Assembly: GCA_029260615.1 (NCBI GenBank)
Contig: JAJDCX010000033.1
Coordinates: forward strand, 59,852 to 123,851
Direction of reading: 5' to 3'
DNA length: 64,000 bases
Source of the DNA: Phycisphaeraceae bacterium
GTDB taxonomy: Bacteria > Planctomycetota > Phycisphaerae > Phycisphaerales > Phycisphaeraceae
In this document: positions 49,533 to 59,094 of the stretch, one piece after another
How the letters are laid out: each line of letters opens with the position of its first letter
How positions within the stretch are numbered: the stretch's first letter is position 1
Notes under the pieces: model-generated
Told to the model about the DNA's origin: nothing
Seen by the model: only the letters and a program-made list of their open reading frames with translations
Database searches by the model: none
Translations under genes and position numbers: made by a program

Positions 49533-49552
49533 ATTGTGATTATAATTACAAT
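49533..49552. promoter_or_regulatory. Operator-like palindrome upstream of the PD-(D/E)XK-like gene
   Basis: ATTGTGATTATAATTACAAT, 18/20 self-complementary, about 33 nt upstream of the ATG at 49586. Confidence 0.5.
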
Positions 49553-49585
49553 AAGCCAACTATATCTATTGTGGGGCCACATCCA

Positions 49586-50464
49586 ATGCCACTTACATTC
49601 ACACACCATAAAAACATTACTCTTCGCACCCACCCTGATTTCAATGAAGCTTGGCTACACGATCGTATCGCAGATGATCCGGCCATATTAGGACTTGGTG
49701 ATGTGCGTGTACTTGATCGCGAGCGGCCGCTCCCCGGTGGCGGTCGCTTAGATATGCTTCTTTTGGATGAGGACAGCAACAGGCGCTACGAAGTCGAAAT
49801 AATGCTCGGAGCTACTGACCCCAGCCATATTATCCGGGCCATAGAATATTGGGATATTGAACGCCGACGATATCCGGGCTACGAACATGCTGCGGTGCTT
49901 GTCGCAGAGAACATTACAACGCGTTTTCTTAATGTAATGAGTCTACTGGCGGGAAGTATTCCGCTAATAGCAATACAGCTCGACGCCCTTCAGGTGAACG
50001 ACAATATCGTAATCAACTTTGTACCGGTGCTGGACCAAACAGAGCTACGTACCGATGACACCGATGATGATGGGGGTGGCGGACAAGTTGATCGTGCGTA
50101 TTGGGATAAAAAAGCTGGACCATCCTTGATGAAGATTTGTGACGGCGTGCTGCATCTAGTAAATGAAACCGCGCGGGCAAAGCAATCTTTTAACTACTTG
50201 CGAGGATACATCGGCTTGCAGTCGAATGGTGTCGTACGCAATTTCATCCATCTGTCACCTAAGCGAACCAAGAAGATCGTTCACATAAACTTTCGAAACA
50301 ACAACTGTAAAAAATGGGCCGAGCAATTCGAGGAGATAGGTGCCGAAGCTCGCTCAATAAATAAGAACCGGTTGCGCGTTACCGTCACAGCCAGTGAGTT
50401 TCAGAAGCACGAATCTCTTATTACACGGGCCGTAGCCGCGACCATCAAAGAGTTTGATGTATGA
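49586..50464 (+). CDS. PD-(D/E)XK nuclease-fold-like hypothetical protein
   Basis: GGGRLDMLLLDEDSNRRYEVEIMLGATDPSHIIRAIEYWDIERRRYPGYEHAAVLVAE; start at MPLTFTHHKN. Confidence 0.55.
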   Translation: MPLTFTHHKNITLRTHPDFNEAWLHDRIADDPAILGLGDVRVLDRERPLPGGGRLDMLLLDEDSNRRYEVEIMLGATDPSHIIRAIEYWDIERRRYPGYEHAAVLVAENITTRFLNVMSLLAGSIPLIAIQLDALQVNDNIVINFVPVLDQTELRTDDTDDDGGGGQVDRAYWDKKAGPSLMKICDGVLHLVNETARAKQSFNYLRGYIGLQSNGVVRNFIHLSPKRTKKIVHINFRNNNCKKWAEQFEEIGAEARSINKNRLRVTVTASEFQKHESLITRAVAATIKEFDV

Positions 50465-50469
50465 AACTA

Positions 50470-51273
50470 CTACCACCGCATCACGCGCACCAACCCTTGT
50501 GTGTGGCAGCCGAGCGTCGGGCCCTTGCGTAGGGTGTAGACGGGGACGTGTGGGGGGCAGAAGATTCGTAACTTATTGATGCCGGGGATACCGACTTCGC
50601 CCAGGCCGCGTGAGATGGCGATGAGTGTGTCGCGGTGGCGTAACAACCCCGAACTCATATCTCGGGGGAGGTCACAGGAGTTGGAGATAGCCCAGCCGTT
50701 GGGGAGTCGGATCTGTCCGCCGTGGGTGTGGCCTGCGAAGAGGATGTGGGCGTTGAGGTCGGCGGCGGTGGAGAGCCAGCTTGGGTAGTGGGCGAGCATG
50801 AGGCGGAGCTTGTTGGGTTTTAGTGGGTTGCCGTTGAGCAGCATGGCTGTGCCGTCGTCGGTGTCATTGTCCAGGGGGTCGATGCCCATAAGTTGGATCG
50901 GGCTGTCGGGGAGGTCGTGGACCGCGGTGCCCAGCCAGTGGATGCCGATGTCTTTGACCCGTTGAGCGAATTCGGATGAGTCGTGGTTGCCGAAGACACC
51001 GAAGAACCCCAGGCGGGGGCGGATGGCGTCGGTAAGGCGTTCAAGGATCTGGGCACAGGCGATCCCATCAGAGCGGCGGGTCATGTAGTCCCCGGTGAGG
51101 ACGACCATATCCAGGCGGAGGCTGGCGAGCTGGCTGATGAGTCGGTCGTGGCGGGCTCGGGGCTTGGAGATATGCATATCGCTAAGGTGAGCGATTCTAA
51201 GGCCTTGCAACCCATCAGGGAGGTCCTGCAAGGTCAAGTCAACGGGATGGATCAGCCCGTAGGCAAGCGGCAT
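50470..51273 (-). CDS. Metallophosphoesterase (YkuE/YaeI-like)
   Basis: LRIAHLSDMHISKP; VVLTGDYMTRRSDG; FGNHDSSEF; HILFAGHTHGGQIRLP. Confidence 0.92.
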   Translation of the reverse strand: MPLAYGLIHPVDLTLQDLPDGLQGLRIAHLSDMHISKPRARHDRLISQLASLRLDMVVLTGDYMTRRSDGIACAQILERLTDAIRPRLGFFGVFGNHDSSEFAQRVKDIGIHWLGTAVHDLPDSPIQLMGIDPLDNDTDDGTAMLLNGNPLKPNKLRLMLAHYPSWLSTAADLNAHILFAGHTHGGQIRLPNGWAISNSCDLPRDMSSGLLRHRDTLIAISRGLGEVGIPGINKLRIFCPPHVPVYTLRKGPTLGCHTQGLVRVMRW

Positions 51274-51527
51274 ATCGGGGGATTCCGGGGGGTCAGTGGG
51301 GTTTTTATAGGGCGTGTGCGGGTCGGTTTCTGGGGTGTCAGGCTCAGTGATATCCGGGGTGGTATCCGGTGATAGCTGCCTTGTCAGGCAAGCAGTTACG
51401 ACCTATCCTAATATGTTCAACGGACGGTGTCGGCCCCCGGAGTCGTGCCCCGGAATAGTGCCCTGGACTATTCGCACACGGTAACACGCCGACAGCACCT
51501 ACGCTCATTAGGAATCAGGAGTCGATC

Positions 51528-52451
51528 ATGGCCAAGATGTTTTACACCCTGGACGAGGCGGCCCAGCGGCTCGGTGTGGATATTGAAAAAGTTAAAGAGA
51601 TGGCCGCAAGCGGTGACATCCAGCAGTTCCGTGACCGGGACAAGCTGATGTTCAAGCGTGACCAGATCGATACGCTCGCCGGCGGTAGTGGTGACAGCGA
51701 CTCGGGCAGCCCGATCCCGCTGGTGCCTAGCGACGACACCGACGCGATCAGCCTGGCGGACACGAACATGGCCAGCAAGCCGGGGCTCACCAGCACGGGC
51801 ACGGGGTCGGGGACAGGCACGGGGACGGGTTCGGGGATGAGCGTCTTTGGCCCCGATGAGGTCGAGCCGGTCGATCCGTTAGCCCAGACCGCGGTGACCA
51901 CCCCCATGGACGACACGGCACAGGAAGACCTGTCGCTTGAGAGCGTCGGGTCGGGCTCGGGGCTGCTGGACCTGACACGCGAGAGCGACGACACCAGCCT
52001 GGGCGCGGAATTGCTTGACGAGATTTACCCCGGCGGGACCAACGCTGGCGAAGGTTCACTGGCATCGGGGATCGGCTCGTCTGGTGTGTTTGAGAGCGCG
52101 ATCTCGATGGAAACCGGCACGGGCGCATCGGCGGCGGGCGGATTGACCGACCTGCAAGGAACGGCGGCCCCAACGATGGGCGGCGGCGTCGGGGGTGCGG
52201 TGATCGCGGCCTACGATACGGGGATCGATGCGGCGGGCAGCGGCTTTGGGGCCGGGATGCTGATGGGTGCGACGATCTCACTGGTCATCGCACTGATCGT
52301 CACGATCTCCGCGATTTTAGATGTGCAAAGCGCCATCACCGGGATGATGACCGGCTCGGGGATGACCTACGGCCTGATCTGTGGCGGGCTGCTCGTCGGG
52401 AGCGTGGTTCTGGGCGTTGTCGGGATGATGGTCGGTAAGGCTGGGGCCTAG
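51528..52451 (+). CDS. Excisionase/MerR-type HTH protein with low-complexity linker and C-terminal TMs
   Basis: FYTLDEAAQRLGVDIEKVKEMAASGDIQQFRDRDKLMFKRDQID; TSTGTGSGTGTGTGSG; MLMGATISLVIALIVTISAIL and YGLICGGLLVGSVVLGVVGMMVG. Confidence 0.75.
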   Translation: MAKMFYTLDEAAQRLGVDIEKVKEMAASGDIQQFRDRDKLMFKRDQIDTLAGGSGDSDSGSPIPLVPSDDTDAISLADTNMASKPGLTSTGTGSGTGTGTGSGMSVFGPDEVEPVDPLAQTAVTTPMDDTAQEDLSLESVGSGSGLLDLTRESDDTSLGAELLDEIYPGGTNAGEGSLASGIGSSGVFESAISMETGTGASAAGGLTDLQGTAAPTMGGGVGGAVIAAYDTGIDAAGSGFGAGMLMGATISLVIALIVTISAILDVQSAITGMMTGSGMTYGLICGGLLVGSVVLGVVGMMVGKAGA

Positions 52452-52592
52452 CGAAACGCCCATTTTGAACGGGCCAAAGCACAACCCACGGCAATCAAAA
52501 CTTATAACGGTGTCTAGAAGCCCGGCAGGACACCCCTAATCTCTAAGACGGGCGCTATCTGTTGGACCCGCTTCCCTTTCTCGTGACGGAAC

Positions 52593-53342
52593 ATGATACT
52601 TAGTCCATACGCCAAAAACGAATGGCTCACGATCACCGCGATCGGCCTGCTGCTGACGGTCAGCTCGGTCATCGTAGGTTGGTGGTGGCTGGCGTGGTTG
52701 ATCCTCCCGGTGACCGCGGCGCTGCTGGCGTTCTTCCGTGATCCTAACCGCAAGACCCCGTCGCAGCGCGGCGCGATGATCGCACCGGCGGACGGGCGGG
52801 TCAGCTCGATCCACGAGGTCGAACACTTCGAGCCCTTTGATGGTCCGGCGACCTGCGTGCGGATCTTCCTAAGCGTCCTGGACGTCCACATCAACCGCAG
52901 CCCATGCCACGGCCACGTCACTAGCGTCGCGCACAAGCCCGGCGACCACAAGAACGCGTTGAACCCGACGTCTGCAGAGACCAACGAATCGAACCTGATT
53001 GTCCTGGTCCACCCGATCCGACGACACCCCCTTGCGGCGGTGCGGCAGGTCGCCGGGCTGCTGGCCAGGACGATCGCCTGTGGGGTCCACGAGGGCGACG
53101 TCGTCCAGCGTGGTCAGCGTATCGGGATGATTAAGCTCGGCTCGACCACGGAGCTGTACCTCCCCGCGGACCTGGACCCGAACGTGGCGGTGCAACAAGG
53201 CCAGGCGGTCTACGCCGGGCTCACCGTCCTCGCCACCGTGACGAGTAAGGACTTGGTCGAGCCTCAAAACGGGGAGATCGAGCCGCAAGTATCTGCATCC
53301 AGTCCCAACGCCCCCGAACCCGTTGAAATCTCACAAAAGTGA
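52593..53342 (+). CDS. psd: Phosphatidylserine decarboxylase
   Basis: AFFRDPNRKTPSQRGAMIAPADGRVSSI; FLSVLDVHINRSPCHG; RIGMIKLGSTTELYLP (LGST cleavage motif). Confidence 0.92.
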   Translation: MILSPYAKNEWLTITAIGLLLTVSSVIVGWWWLAWLILPVTAALLAFFRDPNRKTPSQRGAMIAPADGRVSSIHEVEHFEPFDGPATCVRIFLSVLDVHINRSPCHGHVTSVAHKPGDHKNALNPTSAETNESNLIVLVHPIRRHPLAAVRQVAGLLARTIACGVHEGDVVQRGQRIGMIKLGSTTELYLPADLDPNVAVQQGQAVYAGLTVLATVTSKDLVEPQNGEIEPQVSASSPNAPEPVEISQK

Positions 53343-53471
53343 GCCCCCCGAGCCTGTTTTCCCATTGGGGAAATTAAACACGCTGGGTTATAGCCTGTAT
53401 CCGGTATGATTAGCTCTCTAACCTACGCGATTATTTGACCCAACATGTGACCTACAAGAGAATTCCGCTCC

Positions 53472-54950
53472 ATGTCTGATGCAAACAACTCACCGTCGGC
53501 CTCCGAGGCTGAAAATGAACAACACGGTATTTTCAAGCACGAGCCCGGCTTCCGCATGCGGCGCGGACGCAACTGGTTCTTCTTGGGCCTGACCTACGCC
53601 ACCTACTACCTCTGCCGGTACAACCTCAGTTACATCGCGCCGGAGCTGAAGGAATCACTGGGGTTCTCCAATGCCCAGTACGGTGCCATCCAGTCGGCTC
53701 GAAACGGTGCCTACGCGATCGGACAATTCGTCAACGGCCTGTTCACCGACGGGATGGGTGGCAAGCGGGCGATGACCATCGGTGCGATCGGCACGGTGAT
53801 TCTCAACATCGCGTTTGGCCTGGTTAGTTGGTCGAGCATCGGCTGGCTGTTCTTTGCGCTCCTGATCATCCGAGCAGCCGACGGCTATGTGCAGGCTTTC
53901 GGCGCACCGGGGATGGTCAAGATCAACACCGCCTGGTTCCGTAAGCAGGAACGCGGATCGTTTGCCGGGATCTTCGGGATCATGATTAATCTGGGGCAGA
54001 TGGGCGGGGGACAACTCGCCGCGATGCTCGCCAAGGGTGCCGCCATCCCCCTGATCTTCTTCACCATCACCGTGCCCGCTGTGAACTGGCGGTACATGTT
54101 CTTCGTGCCGGCGGTCATCGTCGTCATCGTGGTGATTATCATGAACCTGACGATCAAGAACCACCCCGAGGAGGCTGGATTCCGCATCAAGCACGACGAT
54201 GAATCGCACGACGACGACCCCCACGCCACCTTACACATCTGGGATATCTTCCGCACGATCACCAGCAACCCGATCGTCTGGATCGTCGCGGGTGCCTATT
54301 TCTGCACCGGCTTCGTGCGGGCGGCGATCTACGACTGGTGGGTCATCTACATGGATGATGCCTGGAATGTCGGGAAGTCAAGTCCAACCTTCTGGTGGAT
54401 GGCAGTGCTGCTGCTGCCGCTGCTGGCCTCCGCCGGGTCCCTGGGTTCGGGGATCATCTCCGACAAACTATTCAAGGGACGGCGTGCACCGATGGCGGCG
54501 ATGCTGTACCTGTTGCAGGCGGTGTTTATCCTGATCGCCATGCTTATGACCATGGGGCTGGTCTACGCCTCGTCGATGATGGCAATCGTCTTGATCCTCG
54601 GGGTCCACACCGGCTGCAACGCGACGCACTCGATCCTCGGCACTGCCGCAGCGATGGACTTAGGCGGTCGGAAGATGGCTGGGTTCGCCGCAGGTGTTAT
54701 CGACTCGTTCCAGTACTTCGGCGCAATGCTCGCCGGCTTTGGGCTGGGTTACATACTCGACAGCTACAAGAACTCGGCCCAGGAAGCCGCCGAAGCCGCG
54801 GCCGCAGCGTCCGGCCAAGCCGTGCAAGCGGTCGCCGAGTTCAACCCCACCGTATGGTTCGCCTCCATGCTCCCATGGGCTATCCTGGGCACCGCCCTGA
54901 TGGTGTACCTGTGGGTCGCTCACCGAAGCAAATCAACCCCGGGCACATGA
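53472..54950 (+). CDS. MFS transporter, organophosphate:phosphate antiporter-like (UhpC/GlpT)
   Basis: YYLCRYNLSYIAPELKESLGFSNAQYGAIQSARNGAYAIGQFVNGLFTDGMGGKRAM; 12-TM pattern. Confidence 0.88.
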   Translation: MSDANNSPSASEAENEQHGIFKHEPGFRMRRGRNWFFLGLTYATYYLCRYNLSYIAPELKESLGFSNAQYGAIQSARNGAYAIGQFVNGLFTDGMGGKRAMTIGAIGTVILNIAFGLVSWSSIGWLFFALLIIRAADGYVQAFGAPGMVKINTAWFRKQERGSFAGIFGIMINLGQMGGGQLAAMLAKGAAIPLIFFTITVPAVNWRYMFFVPAVIVVIVVIIMNLTIKNHPEEAGFRIKHDDESHDDDPHATLHIWDIFRTITSNPIVWIVAGAYFCTGFVRAAIYDWWVIYMDDAWNVGKSSPTFWWMAVLLLPLLASAGSLGSGIISDKLFKGRRAPMAAMLYLLQAVFILIAMLMTMGLVYASSMMAIVLILGVHTGCNATHSILGTAAAMDLGGRKMAGFAAGVIDSFQYFGAMLAGFGLGYILDSYKNSAQEAAEAAAAASGQAVQAVAEFNPTVWFASMLPWAILGTALMVYLWVAHRSKSTPGT

Positions 54951-54980
54951 CCCGCTGATCGCTGAACAATAACTTTCACC

Positions 54981-55016
54981 GAAGCCCGTGTTCCTTTGAG
55001 CACGGGCTTCTTTTAT
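54981..55016 (+). terminator. Rho-independent terminator after the MFS gene
   Basis: GAAGCCCGTG-TTCCTTTGAG-CACGGGCTTCTTTTAT. Confidence 0.9.
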
Positions 55017-55087
55017 TTCAAAAATGACTGGACACGCAACGTCTGCTTTACACCCGGCGCTGACTCTCCGCACAGAAAGAAGGATGG

Positions 55088-56221
55088 TCAGCCGTGCATC
55101 TCGATCGCAAGAACCGTTGCCTCTTCAAGCAACTCCGCGGCGCGGGCCATGGATTCTTCGGTAGATAGGCCTCGCCCGATCTCGATGTAGTCTTTGAGTC
55201 CGGCATCGAGGGATTTTTCGTGACCCGGGCCAAGCGAGCCGACCAGGGCGATGGTGGGGACGTTGTGTTTCGCGGCGGCTTGTGCGACACCGATCACGGC
55301 TTTGCCGTTAAGTGATTGGCCATCGAGTCGGCCTTCGCCGGTCAGGCAGAGATCGCAGCCTTGGACACGTTTGTCAAAGTTAACCATCTCCAACACGATC
55401 TCCAGCCCCGGCCGGAACTCGGCACCACAGAATGCCATCAGCCCCGCACCCAGCCCCCCCGCCGCTCCCGCACCCGGGCGATCTTCCACATCCATCCCAA
55501 GTTGGTCACGGAATAGTTCAGCGAGATGCCGTAGGCCCGCGTCGAGTTGTTCGACCTGCTGCGGTGTTGCGCCTTTTTGGGGTGCATAAATATGAGCAGC
55601 ACCGTTTGGGCCTGTTAAAGGACTGGTGACGTCACAGGCTACGGTGACCTTCACCTCGCGCAGCCGGGGGTTCGCCTGTGACACGTCGATGCGCTTGATG
55701 GATTCGAGCATCCCGCCGGTGATCGGATGTTTGATGAGTTTGCCGTCGACATTATAGAAACACACACCCAGTGCCTGGGCCATACCGCAACCGCCATCAT
55801 TGGTGGAACTGCCGCCGATACCGATGAGGATTTTTTTAGCCTTATGTTCGAGGGCGTGTTTAATCAGTTGCCCGGTGCCGTAGGTCGTGGTTCGGGTTGG
55901 ATCACGTTCACTTGATGAAAGCAGGATCAGGCCGGACGCTGTTGCCATTTCTATCACGGCGGTGGGTGTATCACCTCCATGCAACAAAGCCCATACCGCC
56001 CCGACGGGTCGACCAAGAGGATCGGAATAGTCCCCGGCCATTTGAACATGGCCATTGGCCAGTGCGATGACTTGAACAAAACCCTCCCCCCCGTCGGAGA
56101 TGGGGCAGACTTCAGCCTCGGCTGTCGGCGAGGCCTTATGGATCGCGTCGGCCATTACGTCCGCGGCCTGCTCTGCCGAGAGTGATCCCTTGAAACTGTC
56201 CGGGGCACAGATGACCTTCAT
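55088..56221 (-). CDS. Glycerate kinase (GarK/GlxK family)
   Basis: MKVICAPDSFKGSLSAEQAADVMADAI; IGGSSTNDGGCGMAQALGV; LTGEGRLDGQSLNGKAVIGVA. Confidence 0.95.
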   Translation of the reverse strand: MKVICAPDSFKGSLSAEQAADVMADAIHKASPTAEAEVCPISDGGEGFVQVIALANGHVQMAGDYSDPLGRPVGAVWALLHGGDTPTAVIEMATASGLILLSSSERDPTRTTTYGTGQLIKHALEHKAKKILIGIGGSSTNDGGCGMAQALGVCFYNVDGKLIKHPITGGMLESIKRIDVSQANPRLREVKVTVACDVTSPLTGPNGAAHIYAPQKGATPQQVEQLDAGLRHLAELFRDQLGMDVEDRPGAGAAGGLGAGLMAFCGAEFRPGLEIVLEMVNFDKRVQGCDLCLTGEGRLDGQSLNGKAVIGVAQAAAKHNVPTIALVGSLGPGHEKSLDAGLKDYIEIGRGLSTEESMARAAELLEEATVLAIEMHG

Positions 56222-56276
56222 GGCCTAAGTCTACCGACTTCGCCGAGGTTGTCGTGGCCCGGTACACTTGCTGGCG

Positions 56277-56774
56277 ATGAGTGAAGCACTAGACGAATCC
56301 ATGATGCGGTTGGCGTTGGAGCAGGCCCGGCAAGCTGCGGAGGTCGGGGAGGTGCCGGTTGGGGCGGTGGTGTACCGGGGCGACGAGGTGCTGGCCAAGG
56401 CCTACAACCTGCGAGAAAGCCATGCCGACCCGACGGCCCACGCGGAGATACTGGTGTTGCGACTGGCGGCCAAGGCAGTCGGCACATGGCGTCTGGATGG
56501 CTGCGCGATCGCGGTGACGTTGGAGCCGTGCCCGATGTGTGCCGGTGCATTAATTAACAGCCGCATCGAAAGACTGGTCTACGGGGCGACCGATCCGAAG
56601 ATGGGGTGCGTCGATACGATGTATGAACTCTGCACGGACACACGGTTCAACCACCGGCTTGAGGTGCGTGGCGGCGTGCTGGTGGACGAGTGCGCCCAAG
56701 TGTTGCAGGCGTTTTTTAAGGCCCGCCGTGGTAATGACGTACCAAACAAACCTACGCCCAACGGCCCTGCCTAA
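56277..56774 (+). CDS. tadA: tRNA-specific adenosine deaminase
   Basis: EVPVGAVVYRGDEVLAKAYN; PTAHAEILVL; TLEPCPMCAGALINSRIERLVYGATDPKMG. Confidence 0.95.
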   Translation: MSEALDESMMRLALEQARQAAEVGEVPVGAVVYRGDEVLAKAYNLRESHADPTAHAEILVLRLAAKAVGTWRLDGCAIAVTLEPCPMCAGALINSRIERLVYGATDPKMGCVDTMYELCTDTRFNHRLEVRGGVLVDECAQVLQAFFKARRGNDVPNKPTPNGPA

Positions 56775-58933
56775 CCCACATCAATCAGCCCCATCGCCTC
56801 GCCGTACTGCTGCATAAGCACACGGCGAAGCGGCTTGTGAGCCTGGGTTGTCAGGAACGGGTCGGCGTCGATCAGCGTCTGTGCGTCGCGTTTGGCTAAT
56901 TGCAATAGTTCCATATCGCCGGGGATGGTTGCGACGCGCAGCGGTGGCAGGCCGGACTGGCGTGTGCCGAAGAAGTCGCCCATGCCGCGGATCTCAAGGT
57001 CACGCTCAGCAATCTGAAAGCCATCGGTCGTTGCGGCGATCGCGTTGAGTCGGTCTATGCCATCGTCGGTGGTAGGGTCGGATATAAAAACGCAGAGGCT
57101 GCGTCGGCCGTGATCCCCCCTGCCAACCCGGCCTCGTAACTGATGAAGTTGGGCAAGCCCAAACCGTTCGGCGTGTTCGATTATCATCACGGTCGCGTTG
57201 GGGACATCGACCCCGACCTCAATCACCGTGGTGGCGATCAGGACGTGGATGTCGCCGTTGCGGAATCGGGTCATGATCTTTTCGCGTGACTCACGCTTGA
57301 GTCGGCCGTGGACAGTGGCAACCTTGAAGCCTTGGCAATATTTGTCCTGCAGCAGCTTGGCGTGGTCACGGACGTTGGTCAGTTGCTTGGCGGACTCCTT
57401 GCCGGCTGCATCGATCGCGGGGACGACGACGTAGGCCTGCTCGCCGCGCTCCAGGCGTGTGCGCAGGTAGCGGTAGACTTCCTCAGACTGCATGGGCATG
57501 ACGACCCGGCTGGTGATCGGGGTTCGGCCCGGCGGCAGGCCGTGGAGGGTGGAGATATCAAGGTCGCCGAAGAGCGTGAGGCTAAGCGTCCTTGGGATCG
57601 GGGTGGCGGTCATGACCAGGTGGTGTGGGACGTGGCGTTTGCCATCCGCCCCGGGCTCGGCGTGACGGTTGCTGTCGCGGAAGGCGGCCCGTTGCATCAC
57701 ACCAAAACGGTGCTGCTCGTCGATCACTGCAACCGCGAGGCTGTGAAACTTCACATGGTCAGACAACAGCGCATGGGTGCCTATGACCAGATCAACTTTC
57801 CCCTCGGCGATATCGTCGAGCAATTGCTTGCGTTCGCCGCCGGCCTTGGGCGGATGTGCACTGGTCAATAAGGCGGTGCTGACGTTGGCTCCCTCAAGCA
57901 TCTGGGAGATCGACGCAAAGTGCTGTTCGGCAAGCAACTCGGTCGGTGCAAGCAAAACACCCTGGTGCCGGTCGGCCACCGCCAGGAGCAACGCATACAG
58001 GGCGATCACCGTCTTGCCCGCACCGACATCCCCCTGCAGCAGCCGGTTCATGGGGATCGGCAGGGTCAGGTCCTGGGCGATCTCTTTGATGACCTTGTCC
58101 TGCGCATCGGTCAGCGTAAAGGGGAACCGTGCGCGGATGTGTTTGTCGATGGCCTTGGTGAAGCGTAGTTTCGGTGCCGCCAGTTTTTCGTGGACGAAGG
58201 CCCGCTTCATCGCGATGCCCAGTTGCAGTAGAAGCAGCTCGTTGAAAGCAAGACGCCGCCGCGCGATCCCGGCATCGTCGCGCGAGTCCGGCCGATGCGT
58301 CATCTCAAACGCCTTAGCCAACCCGGGCATCGCGTGGTGCTCAAGCAACTCGGCGGGCAACGGGTCAGCCAACCCCGGCAAGACCTGCGGCAAAGCCTCG
58401 GCGATGGTCTTCTCAATCACCAGTGAAGACAGGTCTTCCGTTGCAGGATAAACCGGACGCAGGCGTTCATCATTCGCGGGCGTGGCGTCGGGGTCGTCCA
58501 GGGATTCCCACTTGGGGTTGATGATCTGCGGGTAGTTGTTGAAGCTCTTAACCTTGCCCTGCACGCGGATGGTGATCCCGGGGTGGAGTTTGTCACGAAG
58601 ATACCCAGCGTTAAACCACACGAGGTTCAGTGTGCCGGTGTCGTCGGCGAGCGTGACCTCGAACCGGCCCTTCTTGCCGAACCCCGGGGGGGCGACCCAG
58701 CGTGCGCTCTGCACCATGCCGCGTGCCGTGCCGATCGAATCGAATTGCAGTTGGTCGATACATCCTTCGCTGGCCTGCTGCTCGTAGCGCATCGGCTGGT
58801 GGCGAAGCAGGTCGCTGACGGTGTGGATATCCAGCCGGGCAAAGAGGCGGGCCCGCTGCTTGCCGATGCCCGGCAGGTCGGCCACCTTGGAACCCAGGCG
58901 GATGGGCGGCGGGTTCTCTTTGGGGTCGGGCAT
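56771..58933 (-). CDS. recG: ATP-dependent DNA helicase RecG
   Basis: LLQGDVGAGKTVIALYALL; VIDEQHRFGVMQR; MTATPIPRTLSLTLFGDLDIS; QLRGRVGRG. Confidence 0.96.
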   Translation of the reverse strand: MPDPKENPPPIRLGSKVADLPGIGKQRARLFARLDIHTVSDLLRHQPMRYEQQASEGCIDQLQFDSIGTARGMVQSARWVAPPGFGKKGRFEVTLADDTGTLNLVWFNAGYLRDKLHPGITIRVQGKVKSFNNYPQIINPKWESLDDPDATPANDERLRPVYPATEDLSSLVIEKTIAEALPQVLPGLADPLPAELLEHHAMPGLAKAFEMTHRPDSRDDAGIARRRLAFNELLLLQLGIAMKRAFVHEKLAAPKLRFTKAIDKHIRARFPFTLTDAQDKVIKEIAQDLTLPIPMNRLLQGDVGAGKTVIALYALLLAVADRHQGVLLAPTELLAEQHFASISQMLEGANVSTALLTSAHPPKAGGERKQLLDDIAEGKVDLVIGTHALLSDHVKFHSLAVAVIDEQHRFGVMQRAAFRDSNRHAEPGADGKRHVPHHLVMTATPIPRTLSLTLFGDLDISTLHGLPPGRTPITSRVVMPMQSEEVYRYLRTRLERGEQAYVVVPAIDAAGKESAKQLTNVRDHAKLLQDKYCQGFKVATVHGRLKRESREKIMTRFRNGDIHVLIATTVIEVGVDVPNATVMIIEHAERFGLAQLHQLRGRVGRGDHGRRSLCVFISDPTTDDGIDRLNAIAATTDGFQIAERDLEIRGMGDFFGTRQSGLPPLRVATIPGDMELLQLAKRDAQTLIDADPFLTTQAHKPLRRVLMQQYGEAMGLIDVG

Positions 58934-59094
58934 GAGGGGGATTCTACCGTGAGTGGGGTGAAGGCATCCATCTTGACTCATTGGGGCGACACGCGGATCT
59001 GCGATCCGCCGCTAAACGTAGAAGGGCTGGTTTTGATCGGCTTGTGAAACGCAGTAAATCCTCCTGTTTCCGGGGGTGGTACTACAATAGCTGC

